Below are positions 35,172 through 43,561 of a stretch of DNA of 64,000 bases, piece after piece (position 1 is the first letter of the stretch; each line of letters opens with the position of its first letter). Below the pieces are notes generated by a model that had not been told where the DNA came from, did no database searches, and saw only the letters and a list, made by a program, of their open reading frames with translations. This DNA is from Alphaproteobacteria bacterium (GTDB lineage: Bacteria; Pseudomonadota; Alphaproteobacteria; ATCC43930; CGMCC-115725): NCBI GenBank assembly GCA_030041385.1, contig JASHNY010000171.1, forward strand, positions 1 to 64,000, written 5' to 3'. Position numbers and translations under genes: made by a program.

Positions 35172-36509
35172 ATGACCATCATCAGGTTTGATCGCCGCGC
35201 CAAACCCCGCGCGTCGCCGATCGCGGCGCGAATCGCCCATTATTGGGCGGGCCAAGTTGCCCGGCGATCGCGCCTGTTGCGCTATATCGGCCCGGGCTGG
35301 ATCACCGGCGCATCGGACGACGACCCCAGCGGCATCGCCACCTACTCGCAGGTCGGCGCCCAGTTCGGCTATGCGATGACCTGGGTCATGCTGTTCACCT
35401 GGCCGCTGATGGCGGCAATCCAGGAGATCAGCGCGCGCATCGGGCGGGTGACCGGCGACGGCATCGCCGGCAATATCCGGGCCAATTATGCGCCCTGGCT
35501 GCTGCGCAGCATCGTCGGCCTGTTGTTGACGGCAAACATCGTCAATCTCGGCGCCGATCTTGGCGCGATGGGCGATGCGCTGCGCCTGCTTATCGGGGGC
35601 TCGGCGCATCTCTATGTAATCGCATTCGCTGCCGGCTGCGCCCTGCTCGAAGTGTTCTCGCGCTACGAGCGCTATGCCGCCATCCTCAAATGGGCATCGC
35701 TGTCGCTGTTCGCCTATGTGGCCGCGGCGCTGACGGTGCGGGTGCCGTGGCGCGAGGTCGTGCTGGGGTCGTTCGTCCCGGGCTTTACTTGGCAGAAAAG
35801 CTACATCGTCGGGATCGTCGCCGTGCTCGGCACCACCATCACCCCGTATTGCTTCTTTTGGCAGTCGTCGGAGGAAGCGGAGGACGAGCGCATCGACCCC
35901 GCGGCGCACCCGCTGCGCGAGGCGCCCGAGGAAGCGCGCGCCGAGATCGGCCGCATCCGGCTCGATACGTATTTCGGCATGGGGATGTCGAACCTCATAA
36001 GCTGGTTCATCATCGTGACGACGGCGGCGACGCTGAACGCCCATGGCATCACCGATATCCAGACCTCCGCCCAGGCGGCCGAGGCCCTGCGCCCGATCGC
36101 CGGCCCATTCACCTTCATCGTCTTTGCGGTCGGGATTGTCGGCCTGGGATTGCTGGCAGTGCCGATCCTGGCGGGCTCGGCGGCCTATGCGCTCGGCGAG
36201 GCTCTCGGGTGGCCGACCGGCCTCAGCCGTATGCCGCGAGACGCCAAAGCCTTTTACGGCACGATCGCGGTCGCGACGCTGGTCGGCGTATTCATCAATT
36301 TCGTCGATATCGACCCGATCAAGGCATTGTTCTGGGCGGCCGTCATCAACGGCGTCGTCGCGGTGCCGTTGATGGTGATGATCATGGTGATGGCCACCCA
36401 GCGCCGGGTAATGGGAGATTTCGTCCTGCCGCGGCCGCTCCGGGCGATGGGCTGGCTGTCGACCACGGCCATGGCCGCTGCGGTGATCGCGATGTTTGTC
36501 ACCTGGTAG
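35172..36509 (+). CDS. Nramp-superfamily transporter with a non-canonical metal site
   Basis: This 445-residue protein has about 11 membrane segments in the Nramp order. The first unwound helix carries DPSG (residues 51-54, within GASDDDPSGIATYSQ) where classical Nramp has DPGN. The helix-6 motif is TPYCFFWQSSEEAED (from 224) where classical Nramp has MPH, so the methionine that favours Mn/Fe is missing. It therefore belongs to a divergent branch; the substrate could be Mg2+, another divalent ion, or something else. It starts 44 bases after the P-type ATPase gene, so co-transcription is likely. A large soluble loop (about 235-265) is rich in Glu/Arg. Confidence 0.8.
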   Translation: MTIIRFDRRAKPRASPIAARIAHYWAGQVARRSRLLRYIGPGWITGASDDDPSGIATYSQVGAQFGYAMTWVMLFTWPLMAAIQEISARIGRVTGDGIAGNIRANYAPWLLRSIVGLLLTANIVNLGADLGAMGDALRLLIGGSAHLYVIAFAAGCALLEVFSRYERYAAILKWASLSLFAYVAAALTVRVPWREVVLGSFVPGFTWQKSYIVGIVAVLGTTITPYCFFWQSSEEAEDERIDPAAHPLREAPEEARAEIGRIRLDTYFGMGMSNLISWFIIVTTAATLNAHGITDIQTSAQAAEALRPIAGPFTFIVFAVGIVGLGLLAVPILAGSAAYALGEALGWPTGLSRMPRDAKAFYGTIAVATLVGVFINFVDIDPIKALFWAAVINGVVAVPLMVMIMVMATQRRVMGDFVLPRPLRAMGWLSTTAMAAAVIAMFVTW

Positions 36510-36515
36510 ACGGGT

Positions 36516-37718
36516 TCAGGAGACCGATCGGCGCGGCACCGCCAGCCCCGACAGACAGGCGATCAGCAGGGCGACGAAGGCGAGCACCCACACGATCCCC
36601 GAAGCGATGACCAGGCGGGCGAAGCCCCCTGGCACCAACAGGGCGGCCACGCGCAGGACGGCCGCAAGGGTCACCAGACCATAAGCCGCAACCGTGAAGC
36701 GGTCGGCGAATCCGGCATGACCGCTCCGGGCGTAATGCGCCCACGAGATCAGCGCGATCGATGCCGTGCCGATCGCGCCGGCGGTCAGCACATGGATGGC
36801 CGCCATGTCCGCGACCGCGCCGAAGATCGGCGTGCCGGCCTCGATCAACAAGCCTAGCACCATCCACAGATAGAGGCAGTGCAAGATCCAGATGTCGGGC
36901 GCGTGGGGAAACCGATAGCCGCGCCACAAAACCAGCCGCGCGCCGTTCAACAGCGCCGCCGCCAGGGCCGCCGCCGCGGTCGGAACCCCGACCCAGCCGA
37001 AGCCGTCGCAGACGAGATATACGGCGATCGAAGCGACCGCCAGGCCGTCGAGCCACGGCAATGTCAGCGCCGTCGCGCGCGATCCGGCATCGTGGAACGC
37101 CCGGTTGGTCAGGGCCGGTATTGCCGCGCCGCCCACGATCGCGATCAGCAGCAGGTAGGCATCGACGCCGACCCGCGCGCCGCGCTCGGCAATGTCGCCG
37201 GCAAAGCCGAACGCATCGGCATGCATCGCCAGGTCGCCCAGCCACACCACGGCGAGCCAGGCCAGCAGCGCCAGGTTCCGGAGCGCCCGGTCGCGCATGG
37301 CCGGCACCACGACGACGGCGGCAAGAGCGGGAATAAAGGCAAGATCGGCGACCGCGGCGAGCCACGGCGGCAGGGCATAGTTGGCGGCCATCACGATCCG
37401 GCCGATCAGCCAGACGGCGACCAGCGCCCCGATCCGGCGACCCGACAACGCGGGCGCGTACGACCATGCCGGAACCACGCCGCAGACGAAGCCGGCTGCA
37501 ACAGCGGCGGCGAACCCGTAAACCATCTCATGGGCATGCCACATCACCGGCGGCACCGGCTCGGCCAGATGCAGACGGTAGACGGCGATCCACACCAGCA
37601 AGACCGCCGCGCCATACAGCGCCGCCAGCGCAAAGAACATCTGCGGGCCGGGCCTGGCGAGCGCGCCTTGCAGATCGAACCACGGGGCTGCTCCGTCCTT
37701 GCCTTCGACGATGTTCAT
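36516..37718 (-). CDS. nnrS: NnrS family membrane protein
   Basis: This 400-residue protein has about 12 membrane helices and the NnrS features: MWHAHEMVYGFAAAVAAGF with paired histidines, GDLAMHADAFGF, and HVLTAGAIGTASIALISWAHY. NnrS is a haem- and copper-containing protein whose genes are commonly activated by NO-responsive FNR-family regulators; it helps cells resist NO damage. It is boxed (TTGAC-N4-GTCAA) and is a regulon partner of norB, though 30 kb away. It is convergent with the Nramp-like gene (six-base gap). Confidence 0.88.
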   Translation of the reverse strand: MNIVEGKDGAAPWFDLQGALARPGPQMFFALAALYGAAVLLVWIAVYRLHLAEPVPPVMWHAHEMVYGFAAAVAAGFVCGVVPAWSYAPALSGRRIGALVAVWLIGRIVMAANYALPPWLAAVADLAFIPALAAVVVVPAMRDRALRNLALLAWLAVVWLGDLAMHADAFGFAGDIAERGARVGVDAYLLLIAIVGGAAIPALTNRAFHDAGSRATALTLPWLDGLAVASIAVYLVCDGFGWVGVPTAAAALAAALLNGARLVLWRGYRFPHAPDIWILHCLYLWMVLGLLIEAGTPIFGAVADMAAIHVLTAGAIGTASIALISWAHYARSGHAGFADRFTVAAYGLVTLAAVLRVAALLVPGGFARLVIASGIVWVLAFVALLIACLSGLAVPRRSVS

Positions 37719-37802
37719 AACCTCTCGGCCTCTCTATCGATCGAAGAGTCAGGGCCGACTCTCACCGATAGCGCATCGTGGGCGCGGGCCGAGCCGCGAT
37801 CA

Positions 37803-37816
37803 TTGACCCAGGTCAA
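37803..37816 (-). promoter_or_regulatory. FNR/FixK-type box for nnrS (TTGAC variant)
   Basis: TTGACccagGTCAA is a perfect palindrome of the TTGAC variant, centred 92 bases upstream of the nnrS ATG. It is the only fully symmetric TTGAC/GTCAA site I found. Confidence 0.75.
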
Positions 37817-37858
37817 CGGGTCGCCGGGAGCACGCGCGGTCCGCGAGCGATCGCGAGG

Positions 37859-40564
37859 TCATTCGCAGTGCGAGGCGTGCTCGCCCTCTCCTGCCGCGGC
37901 GAGCGCCTTGCGCACCGTCGTCAGCGCCGGATCCCTGGGATCCGCGGCAATCGAAAAGCCAAGCGCTCGGCACATTTCGAGCATCGGCCGATTCTCGTGC
38001 AATACTTCGCCGACCAGTTCGCCGATGCCGCGGGCCGCAGCGATCTCGATCAGCCGGGTCATCAGCAGATAGCCGAGACCGCGCCCCTTCCAGTCGCTGC
38101 GCACGGCAATCGCATATTCGGCGCTGCGATTGTCGGGATCGGCAGCAAAGCGGACAACGCCCAGCGCCGTGCCGTCGCGTTCGGCGAGCAGCGCCAATTC
38201 GCGGTCGTAATCGAGCTGCGACAGCCGTGCCGCGATCGCATGCGACAACCCGCGGATCGGGGCAAAAAAGCGCATGCGCAAATCCTCGGGGGTCATGTGG
38301 GCGGCGAGGTCATGCAATAACGGCTCGTCTTCCGGCCGCACCGGCCGCAGGCGCACCGCCGCACCGTCGCGCGTGTGCCCGACGGATTCGAGAGATTGCG
38401 GATAGGGCGCAATGGCAAGCCGCTGCGCCTCGCTGGTTACCCGCACCCGCGCGTCGAGGGCGATGACTCCCGTCGAGTCGGCGACCAGCGGGTTGATGTC
38501 GAGTTCGCGGATTTGCGGATGGTCGGCCGCGAGCTCGCCGACGCGGATCAGCACATCGACGATCGCATCGATATCGGCCGCCGGGATGCCGCGATAGCCT
38601 TGCAACAATTGCCACACCCGCGTGCGCGCCATCTGCGCCCGCGCCAGCACCGCGTTGAGGGGCGGAAACTCGATCGCGCTGTCATGCACGATTTCGACCG
38701 CGATCCCGCCCTGGCCGAAGACGACGACCGGCCCGAAAACCGGGTCGCCGGCGATGCCGACCAGCAATTCGATGCCGCCCGGGCGGCGGATCATCGCCTG
38801 CACCAGAAACCCGTCGAGCCGTGCCTGGGGGCGCGCCGCGCGGACCCGCTCGAGCATCGCCCTCGCCTCGCGACGCACGCTTTCGGCGTCGGCGAGATGC
38901 AGCGCCACCCCGCCGATCTCGCTTTTGTGCGTCAAGTCGGGCGAGCGGATTTTCAGCGCTACCGGAAAGCCGATTCCCGTCGCCGCCGCGGCGGCCGCAT
39001 CGGCATCGGCGGCAATCCGGCTGGCGGCAACCGGGATGCCATAGGCCTCGAGCAGCGCGGTCGCGGCCTCGGGCGCGAGCCAGGCGCCGTCGCGATCGGC
39101 CGCCCCGGCAATTGCCGCCCGCACCCTGGCGGCGTCGGGGACAAAATCGCCGGTTCGTGCCGGCGGCGTCTCCATCAGCAATTCCTGGTTCCGGCGATAG
39201 CGCACCCGGTGCATGAACCCGCCGATCGCCGCATCGGGCGTTTCGTAAGACGGGATGCGGGCCTCGGCGAACAGCCGCCGCGCCTCCTGCGCCGATTGCT
39301 CGCCAAGCCAGGCGGTGAAGACATTCGGCAGACGGTGTCGCGCAGCCTTTGCCGCGGCGATCGCGGCAATCGTCGCGGCCGCGGCTTCGGCCGGGCGCGC
39401 CAACGCCGTCGGGCAGTTGAGCACGAGCACGGCGTCGATCCCGTCGTCTTCGAGCAGCGCACCCAGCGCAGCCGAATAGCGGTCGCCGAGGGCGTCGCCG
39501 ATGATGTCGATCGGGTTGCCGTGGCTCCAGGTTGCCGGCAATACCCGGTCCAGCCGGGCCAACGTTGCGGAGGATGGCGCCGCCAGTGTTCCGCCGGCGG
39601 CGATCAGCGCATCGGCGGCGAGGACGCCGGCGCCGCCGCCATTGGTCAGGATCGCCAGCCGTTCGCCGCTTTGGTTACCGGTCAGCGCCAGCGTTTCGGC
39701 GGCGTCGAACAGTTCGGCGATCGTGTCGACACGCAGCATGCCGGCGCGGCGAAACGCGGCGTCGTAAACCGCATCCGCGCCGGCGAGCGCACCGGTGTGC
39801 GAGCTGGCTGCCCGTGCGCCGGCGCCGGTGCGCCCGGCCTTCAGCACCAGCGTCGGCTTGACCCGCGCCGCGGCCCGCGCCGCCGACATGAATTTGCGCC
39901 CGTGGGTGACCGCTTCGACGTAAAGCAGGATCGCCCGGGTATGCGGATCGGTCGCCAGAAAATCGAGCATGTCGCCGAAATCGACATCGGCCATGTCGCC
40001 GAGCGAGACCACGTGGGAAAAGCCGATCCCGCGCGGCACCGCCCAGTCGAGCATCGCGGTAACGATGGCGCCCGACTGGCTGACAAAGGCGATGTCACCA
40101 GGTGACGGCGACAAGTGAGAGAAACTGGCGTCGAGGCCGATCGGCGACACCATGATGCCGATGCAATTGGGACCGATCAGGCGCAGCAGGGCCGGCTGCG
40201 CCGCCTCGAGCATCCGCTGCTGCAGCGCGTGACCCTCGGCGCCCCGCTCGCCGAAACCGCCGGTGATCACGACCGCACCGCCGGTGCCGCGCGCGGCCAA
40301 TTCATCGATCAGCGGCGGGATCGTCTCGGGCGGCGTCGCGATCACGGCAAGGTCGGGCGCTTGCGGCAATCGGGCGACCGACTGGTAGACCGGCAGCCCA
40401 TCGATTTCGGAATGGTGCGGGCTCACCAGCATCAATTCGCCGCGAAAGCCGCAACGGCGCAGATTGTGCAGCAGCACCGACCCGACCGAGCCGATGCGCG
40501 GCGTCGCGCCGATAAGCGCGACCGATCGGGCAGCAAAGATTCTGTCGAGATTGCGAACCGACAT
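37859..40564 (-). CDS. Pat-like acyl-CoA synthetase (ADP-forming type) fused to a GNAT acetyltransferase
   Basis: This 901-residue fusion has a CoA-binding domain (VALIGATPRIGSVGSVLLHNL), a succinyl-CoA-ligase-like domain and an ATP-grasp region (FPVALKIRSPDLTHKSEIGG). The C-terminus is a GNAT domain with the acetyl-CoA loop RSDWKGRGLGYLLMTRL (about 820-840). This is the architecture of Pat/YfiQ protein lysine acetyltransferases, which silence acyl-CoA synthetases by acetylation; in them the synthetase part usually lacks activity. It begins 60 bases from a perfect FNR-type box, so protein acetylation may be raised at low oxygen. Confidence 0.87.
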   Translation of the reverse strand: MSVRNLDRIFAARSVALIGATPRIGSVGSVLLHNLRRCGFRGELMLVSPHHSEIDGLPVYQSVARLPQAPDLAVIATPPETIPPLIDELAARGTGGAVVITGGFGERGAEGHALQQRMLEAAQPALLRLIGPNCIGIMVSPIGLDASFSHLSPSPGDIAFVSQSGAIVTAMLDWAVPRGIGFSHVVSLGDMADVDFGDMLDFLATDPHTRAILLYVEAVTHGRKFMSAARAAARVKPTLVLKAGRTGAGARAASSHTGALAGADAVYDAAFRRAGMLRVDTIAELFDAAETLALTGNQSGERLAILTNGGGAGVLAADALIAAGGTLAAPSSATLARLDRVLPATWSHGNPIDIIGDALGDRYSAALGALLEDDGIDAVLVLNCPTALARPAEAAAATIAAIAAAKAARHRLPNVFTAWLGEQSAQEARRLFAEARIPSYETPDAAIGGFMHRVRYRRNQELLMETPPARTGDFVPDAARVRAAIAGAADRDGAWLAPEAATALLEAYGIPVAASRIAADADAAAAAATGIGFPVALKIRSPDLTHKSEIGGVALHLADAESVRREARAMLERVRAARPQARLDGFLVQAMIRRPGGIELLVGIAGDPVFGPVVVFGQGGIAVEIVHDSAIEFPPLNAVLARAQMARTRVWQLLQGYRGIPAADIDAIVDVLIRVGELAADHPQIRELDINPLVADSTGVIALDARVRVTSEAQRLAIAPYPQSLESVGHTRDGAAVRLRPVRPEDEPLLHDLAAHMTPEDLRMRFFAPIRGLSHAIAARLSQLDYDRELALLAERDGTALGVVRFAADPDNRSAEYAIAVRSDWKGRGLGYLLMTRLIEIAAARGIGELVGEVLHENRPMLEMCRALGFSIAADPRDPALTTVRKALAAAGEGEHASHCE

Positions 40565-40617
40565 CGCGAACTTTCGTATGGCAAGGCCGATCGTGCCGCA
40601 AGCGAGCGGGGCGCGGA

Positions 40618-40631
40618 TTGATCCTGATCAA
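40618..40631. promoter_or_regulatory. FNR/FixK-type box, divergent between the Pat-like gene and the CBS-BON gene
   Basis: TTGATcctgATCAA is a perfect match. It lies almost exactly midway: 61 bases from each start codon (40564 minus, 40686 plus). One palindrome can therefore plausibly activate both directions. Confidence 0.82.
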
Positions 40632-40685
40632 TGGGGGGTGGAGCGGACCGTCTTACCCTTCGCCTCACATTGCGGAGAAACGACC

Positions 40686-41393
40686 ATGAATGCGCGCGAC
40701 ATCATGACCACGTCCGTGGTTACCGTGACGCCGGAAACCTCGATCGAGGAAGCCGCCCGCCTGATGCTCGACCGCCGCATCAGCGGCCTTCCGGTGATCA
40801 GCGGCGACGGCATGGTCGTCGGCATCGTTACCGAAGGCGACCTTTTGCGCCGCACCGAGGTCGGCACCGAGCATCACCATTCGACCTGGTACGGGCTGCT
40901 CTTCGGGCCGGGCCGGCTGGCGCAGGATTATGCCCGGGCCCGCGCGCGCAAGGTCGGCGAGGTGATGACGACCAGCATGATCTCGGCCGCGCCCGAAACC
41001 CCGCTGTCCGAGGTGGTCCGATTGATGGAGGCCCACCGCGTCAAGCGCCTGCCGGTCATCGAACGGGGCAGGCTCGTCGGCATCATCAGCCGGGCGAACC
41101 TGGTCGGTGCGCTCGCCGAGTTTCTCGCCGGCCAGCACGACCAGGCGCTCAGCGACGACGAGATCCGCCGGGCCGTTCTCGCCGAAATCGACAGGCAGCC
41201 CTGGGGCCCGCGGGAGAGCGTGACGGTCAAGGTCTCCGGGGGTGTCGTCGAGTTGGACGGCGCCATCATCGATGAGCGCGAGCGGGTTGCGCTACGGGTG
41301 GCGGCGGAAAATCTGCCGGGGGTCAAATCCGTCGTCGATCACCTGGTCTGGGTCGAACCCCTGTCCGGCGCCGTAATCCCGGAACCGAGTTGA
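40686..41393 (+). CDS. Tandem CBS domain + BON domain protein, paralogue of 29601-30287
   Basis: This 235-residue protein shares the plan and long stretches with the gene at 29601: VTEGDLLRRTEVGTE, DYARARARKVGEVMTT and VTVKVSGGVVELDGAIIDER. The Bateman pair probably binds adenine nucleotides; the BON domain may mediate membrane contact. The ATG at 40686 follows GGAG. It is divergent from the Pat-like gene and shares its box. The two copies could differ in ligand or partner. Confidence 0.87.
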   Translation: MNARDIMTTSVVTVTPETSIEEAARLMLDRRISGLPVISGDGMVVGIVTEGDLLRRTEVGTEHHHSTWYGLLFGPGRLAQDYARARARKVGEVMTTSMISAAPETPLSEVVRLMEAHRVKRLPVIERGRLVGIISRANLVGALAEFLAGQHDQALSDDEIRRAVLAEIDRQPWGPRESVTVKVSGGVVELDGAIIDERERVALRVAAENLPGVKSVVDHLVWVEPLSGAVIPEPS

Positions 41394-41465
41394 GCGAGCG
41401 CGCTCCGGCCGCTTGCCGAGACCCGCCGCGCCACGACCCCATCGAGGCCGCGGCCGCAATCCCGC

Positions 41466-41614
41466 CATGCGGCCTCTGGTACAACTTCGTCCGGGCCCAC
41501 AAAACGCTTCGCATTAGCCCGGCAATGGCGGCGGGAATCGAAACCCGGCTCTGGTCGATGGAGGACGTGGCGAAGCAGTGCGAGCCGCAGGCTCCTGCGA
41601 AGCGTGGCAGCTAA
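41466..41614 (+). pseudogene. C-terminal remnant of a transposase
   Basis: The frame gives LWYNFVRAHKTLRISPAMAA followed by GIETRLWSMEDV, the C-terminal end of DDE transposases with a YNFVRxHxTLRxTPAMAAG signature. Nothing upstream encodes the catalytic domain: the frame before it is unrelated, and the CBS-BON gene ends at 41393. No terminal inverted repeats were recognised. It marks an old insertion at the edge of the low-oxygen island. Confidence 0.7.
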
Positions 41615-41637
41615 AAGCCGCGTCAGCCGAAGGGGGC

Positions 41638-41931
41638 TTAATCGCCTCGAAGGCTTCGCCGGAGATCGGATTGGACGGCATCCACGAAGCCAAGATCATT
41701 GACTAGATCGGCCTCTTCATCGTCATCGATGCGAGGATCGCCAAGCCGATCGCGAAGGTGCTTTTCTGTTTCGCGGAATGCATCGAGAGCGATCCGGGTC
41801 GCGCGTTCCGTCAATGGCCGTGACCATGGATCAAGTCCAAGCGACTGGACCTCACCCTTCAGCCAATCGGCACGAGAATCGGACAATACGGCTTCGAGAA
41901 ACAGTTTGGCCTTGGCGGAAAGCGTGACCAT
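41638..41931 (-). CDS. Small acidic protein, candidate antitoxin/immunity partner
   Basis: This 97-residue acidic, helical protein begins MVTLSAKAKLFLEAVLSDSR and contains a strongly acidic run (DPRIDDDEEADL). The ribosome site is strong (GGGAGAAGG). It begins 27 bases after the stop of the Tse2-like gene on the same strand, so the two form a unit in toxin-then-partner order. I recognise no family. The antitoxin or immunity role is inferred only from size, charge and position. Confidence 0.55.
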   Translation of the reverse strand: MVTLSAKAKLFLEAVLSDSRADWLKGEVQSLGLDPWSRPLTERATRIALDAFRETEKHLRDRLGDPRIDDDEEADLVNDLGFVDAVQSDLRRSLRGD

Positions 41932-41958
41932 ACCCTTCTCCCTTAGCCCCCAAACGCG

Positions 41959-42285
41959 CTACGCACGAACAAATTCCTTGTTAAGCTCGGCTAGTAGCTG
42001 AATAAATTGAGCAAGCTCCATGCCTATAGCAGGCTCCCAAACCCAATGGGTGCCATGATCATTACGCACGTTTAACGAGTCGCTAAACGGTCGCCCTTGC
42101 GGAATGACCCACCAGTGTCGGGCAGGCCACACTTTCGCGCCTTGAGTGGAAGGGCCGCCGGACGATGGGTTCACCCAGTCTGTGCCATTCTGCTGGACGA
42201 CCACGATGTCTGTTGGCTTTAGCTTGTCCATTCTCGGACTCTGCGCGTTTCCGGCGCGATACAAGTCCACGGGCGTTATCCCCAC
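41959..42285 (-). CDS. Tse2-like (ADP-ribosyltransferase-fold) toxin candidate
   Basis: This 108-residue protein has an N-terminal VDLYRAGNA, a middle GTDWVNPSSGGPSTQG, then WWVIPQGRPFSDSLNVRND, HGTHWVWEPAIGMEL and a helical end (LLAELNKEFVRA). This order (LYR, GG-S/T, a P-x-G strand, HW-x-P-x-M) recalls the Tse2 toxin family. The GTG at 42285 has GGGAG six bases upstream and keeps LYR; an internal ATG at 42231 would lose it. The resemblance is by eye only. It lies in a compositionally more mixed patch beside a transposase remnant, as expected for a mobile toxin unit. Confidence 0.5.
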   Translation of the reverse strand: MGITPVDLYRAGNAQSPRMDKLKPTDIVVVQQNGTDWVNPSSGGPSTQGAKVWPARHWWVIPQGRPFSDSLNVRNDHGTHWVWEPAIGMELAQFIQLLAELNKEFVRA

Positions 42286-42532
42286 GCCTTGCTCCCGCAA
42301 CGGGCTTTTTTGCGCCCTTTGCGGGTAGACTGGTCCAATGCGGGATGGCGGTCAATTTCAAACTGTCCCGCTACCCGCCGAGCCCGGTGATTGTGACGTG
42401 CGGATCGCCTGTGCGATCATGCGGTTTGAAGGCGCCGCCAGTTTTCCACCGAAAGCCGACGGGTGACGATGGGTAGCAACGACCTAGGCTGAGAACGCGG
42501 TGCTGCGGCGCCCGCCCGCTCCTCGGTAGGCG
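42286..42532. other. Gap without a gene
   Basis: These 247 bases separate the toxin-like gene from the LLM oxidoreductase gene. I see no box, repeat or convincing frame. A long minus-strand frame over part of it is the shadow of the oxidoreductase gene. Confidence 0.4.
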
Positions 42533-43507
42533 CTATGACGCGAAGATCTCGCCGAGGCGGCGGATCGAGGCCAGGGCCCGCTCCTGGGGCAGACCCGGCC
42601 ATTGGCAGCGCATGATGAAATGGTCCACCCCCAGGATGTCGCGATAGCGCGCGATCTCCTCCTTCACCGATCCCTTGTCGCCGATGATGAACCGGTCCCG
42701 GGCAAAATCCTCGAACGAGGCCGAGGTGCGGTCTTCCAACCCCCAGGCGGCATAGGCGTTGTATTTGTATTCGAGCGGGCCGCGGCACTCCTCGTGTGCG
42801 GTGGCGTGGCGCGCACCGACATAGCATTCGACGGTGATCGGAAACTCTGCTGCCCTCCGGCCATATTCTTGCAGCGCCGCACGATAGCTCTGCATCAGCG
42901 GCGCGATCTTGCCGAGCCCGCTGCTGTTGACGATGAGCCAGGCATCGCCGATCCGCGCCGCGCGGCGCACCGACACGTCGGCCTGTGCGGCGATGTACAG
43001 CGGCGGCCCGCCCGGACGCACCGGTTTCACGCCGATGCCGGCATCGTTGACCGTGTAGAAGCGGCCGCAATGGGTAACCCGATCCTCGGTCCACAGCCGG
43101 CGCATCAGGCCGACGGCCTCGTTGAACCGGGGCGCGCGCTCGGCCAGCGGCACGCCGAACGCGTCGAATTCCGGCCGGCGGTAGCCGAGGCCGATGCCGA
43201 GGATGTAGTTGCCGCCGGTCAATACGTCGAGCGTGGCGGCCTCCTCGGCGACATGCACCGGGTTGAGCGGCGGCAGGATCAGGATGTTCGGCCCGATCGT
43301 CATGCCCGCGGCATGCGCCGCGATGTATCCCATCAGCGGCGTCAACTGCAGCATCTGCATCGGATGGGTCAGCCAGTGATGCGGAAACCACAGCGATGAG
43401 AAGCCGGCATCGCGCGCCGCCCGCACCTGTTCGACCATCTCGGGCACGCGCTCTCCGACGTTGTAGCCCTCGGGGAACTGCGTATTGATGAACAGACCGA
43501 CTTTCAT
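42533..43507 (-). CDS. LLM-class flavin-dependent oxidoreductase
   Basis: This 324-residue TIM-barrel enzyme of the bacterial luciferase-like (LLM) family has the N-terminal strand MKVGLFINTQFPEG, the helix-strand unit ARDAGFSSLWFPHHW, and the conserved LTGGNYILGIGLGYRRPEFDAFG (shown to its edge). It presumably uses FMN or F420 in oxidising an organic substrate. The gene stands apart, with no box and no flavin reductase next to it. The substrate cannot be inferred. Confidence 0.83.
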   Translation of the reverse strand: MKVGLFINTQFPEGYNVGERVPEMVEQVRAARDAGFSSLWFPHHWLTHPMQMLQLTPLMGYIAAHAAGMTIGPNILILPPLNPVHVAEEAATLDVLTGGNYILGIGLGYRRPEFDAFGVPLAERAPRFNEAVGLMRRLWTEDRVTHCGRFYTVNDAGIGVKPVRPGGPPLYIAAQADVSVRRAARIGDAWLIVNSSGLGKIAPLMQSYRAALQEYGRRAAEFPITVECYVGARHATAHEECRGPLEYKYNAYAAWGLEDRTSASFEDFARDRFIIGDKGSVKEEIARYRDILGVDHFIMRCQWPGLPQERALASIRRLGEIFAS

Positions 43508-43561
43508 GACCCGCTTTCCTCGGCTTGGCGTCTCAACCTATCACAGGCCGCCGAGCCGCCC

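Noticed and set aside
42417..43391. A second 324-codon minus-strand frame over the LLM oxidoreductase
   Set aside because: It is the shifted-frame shadow of 42533-43507, which carries the recognisable LLM sequence.
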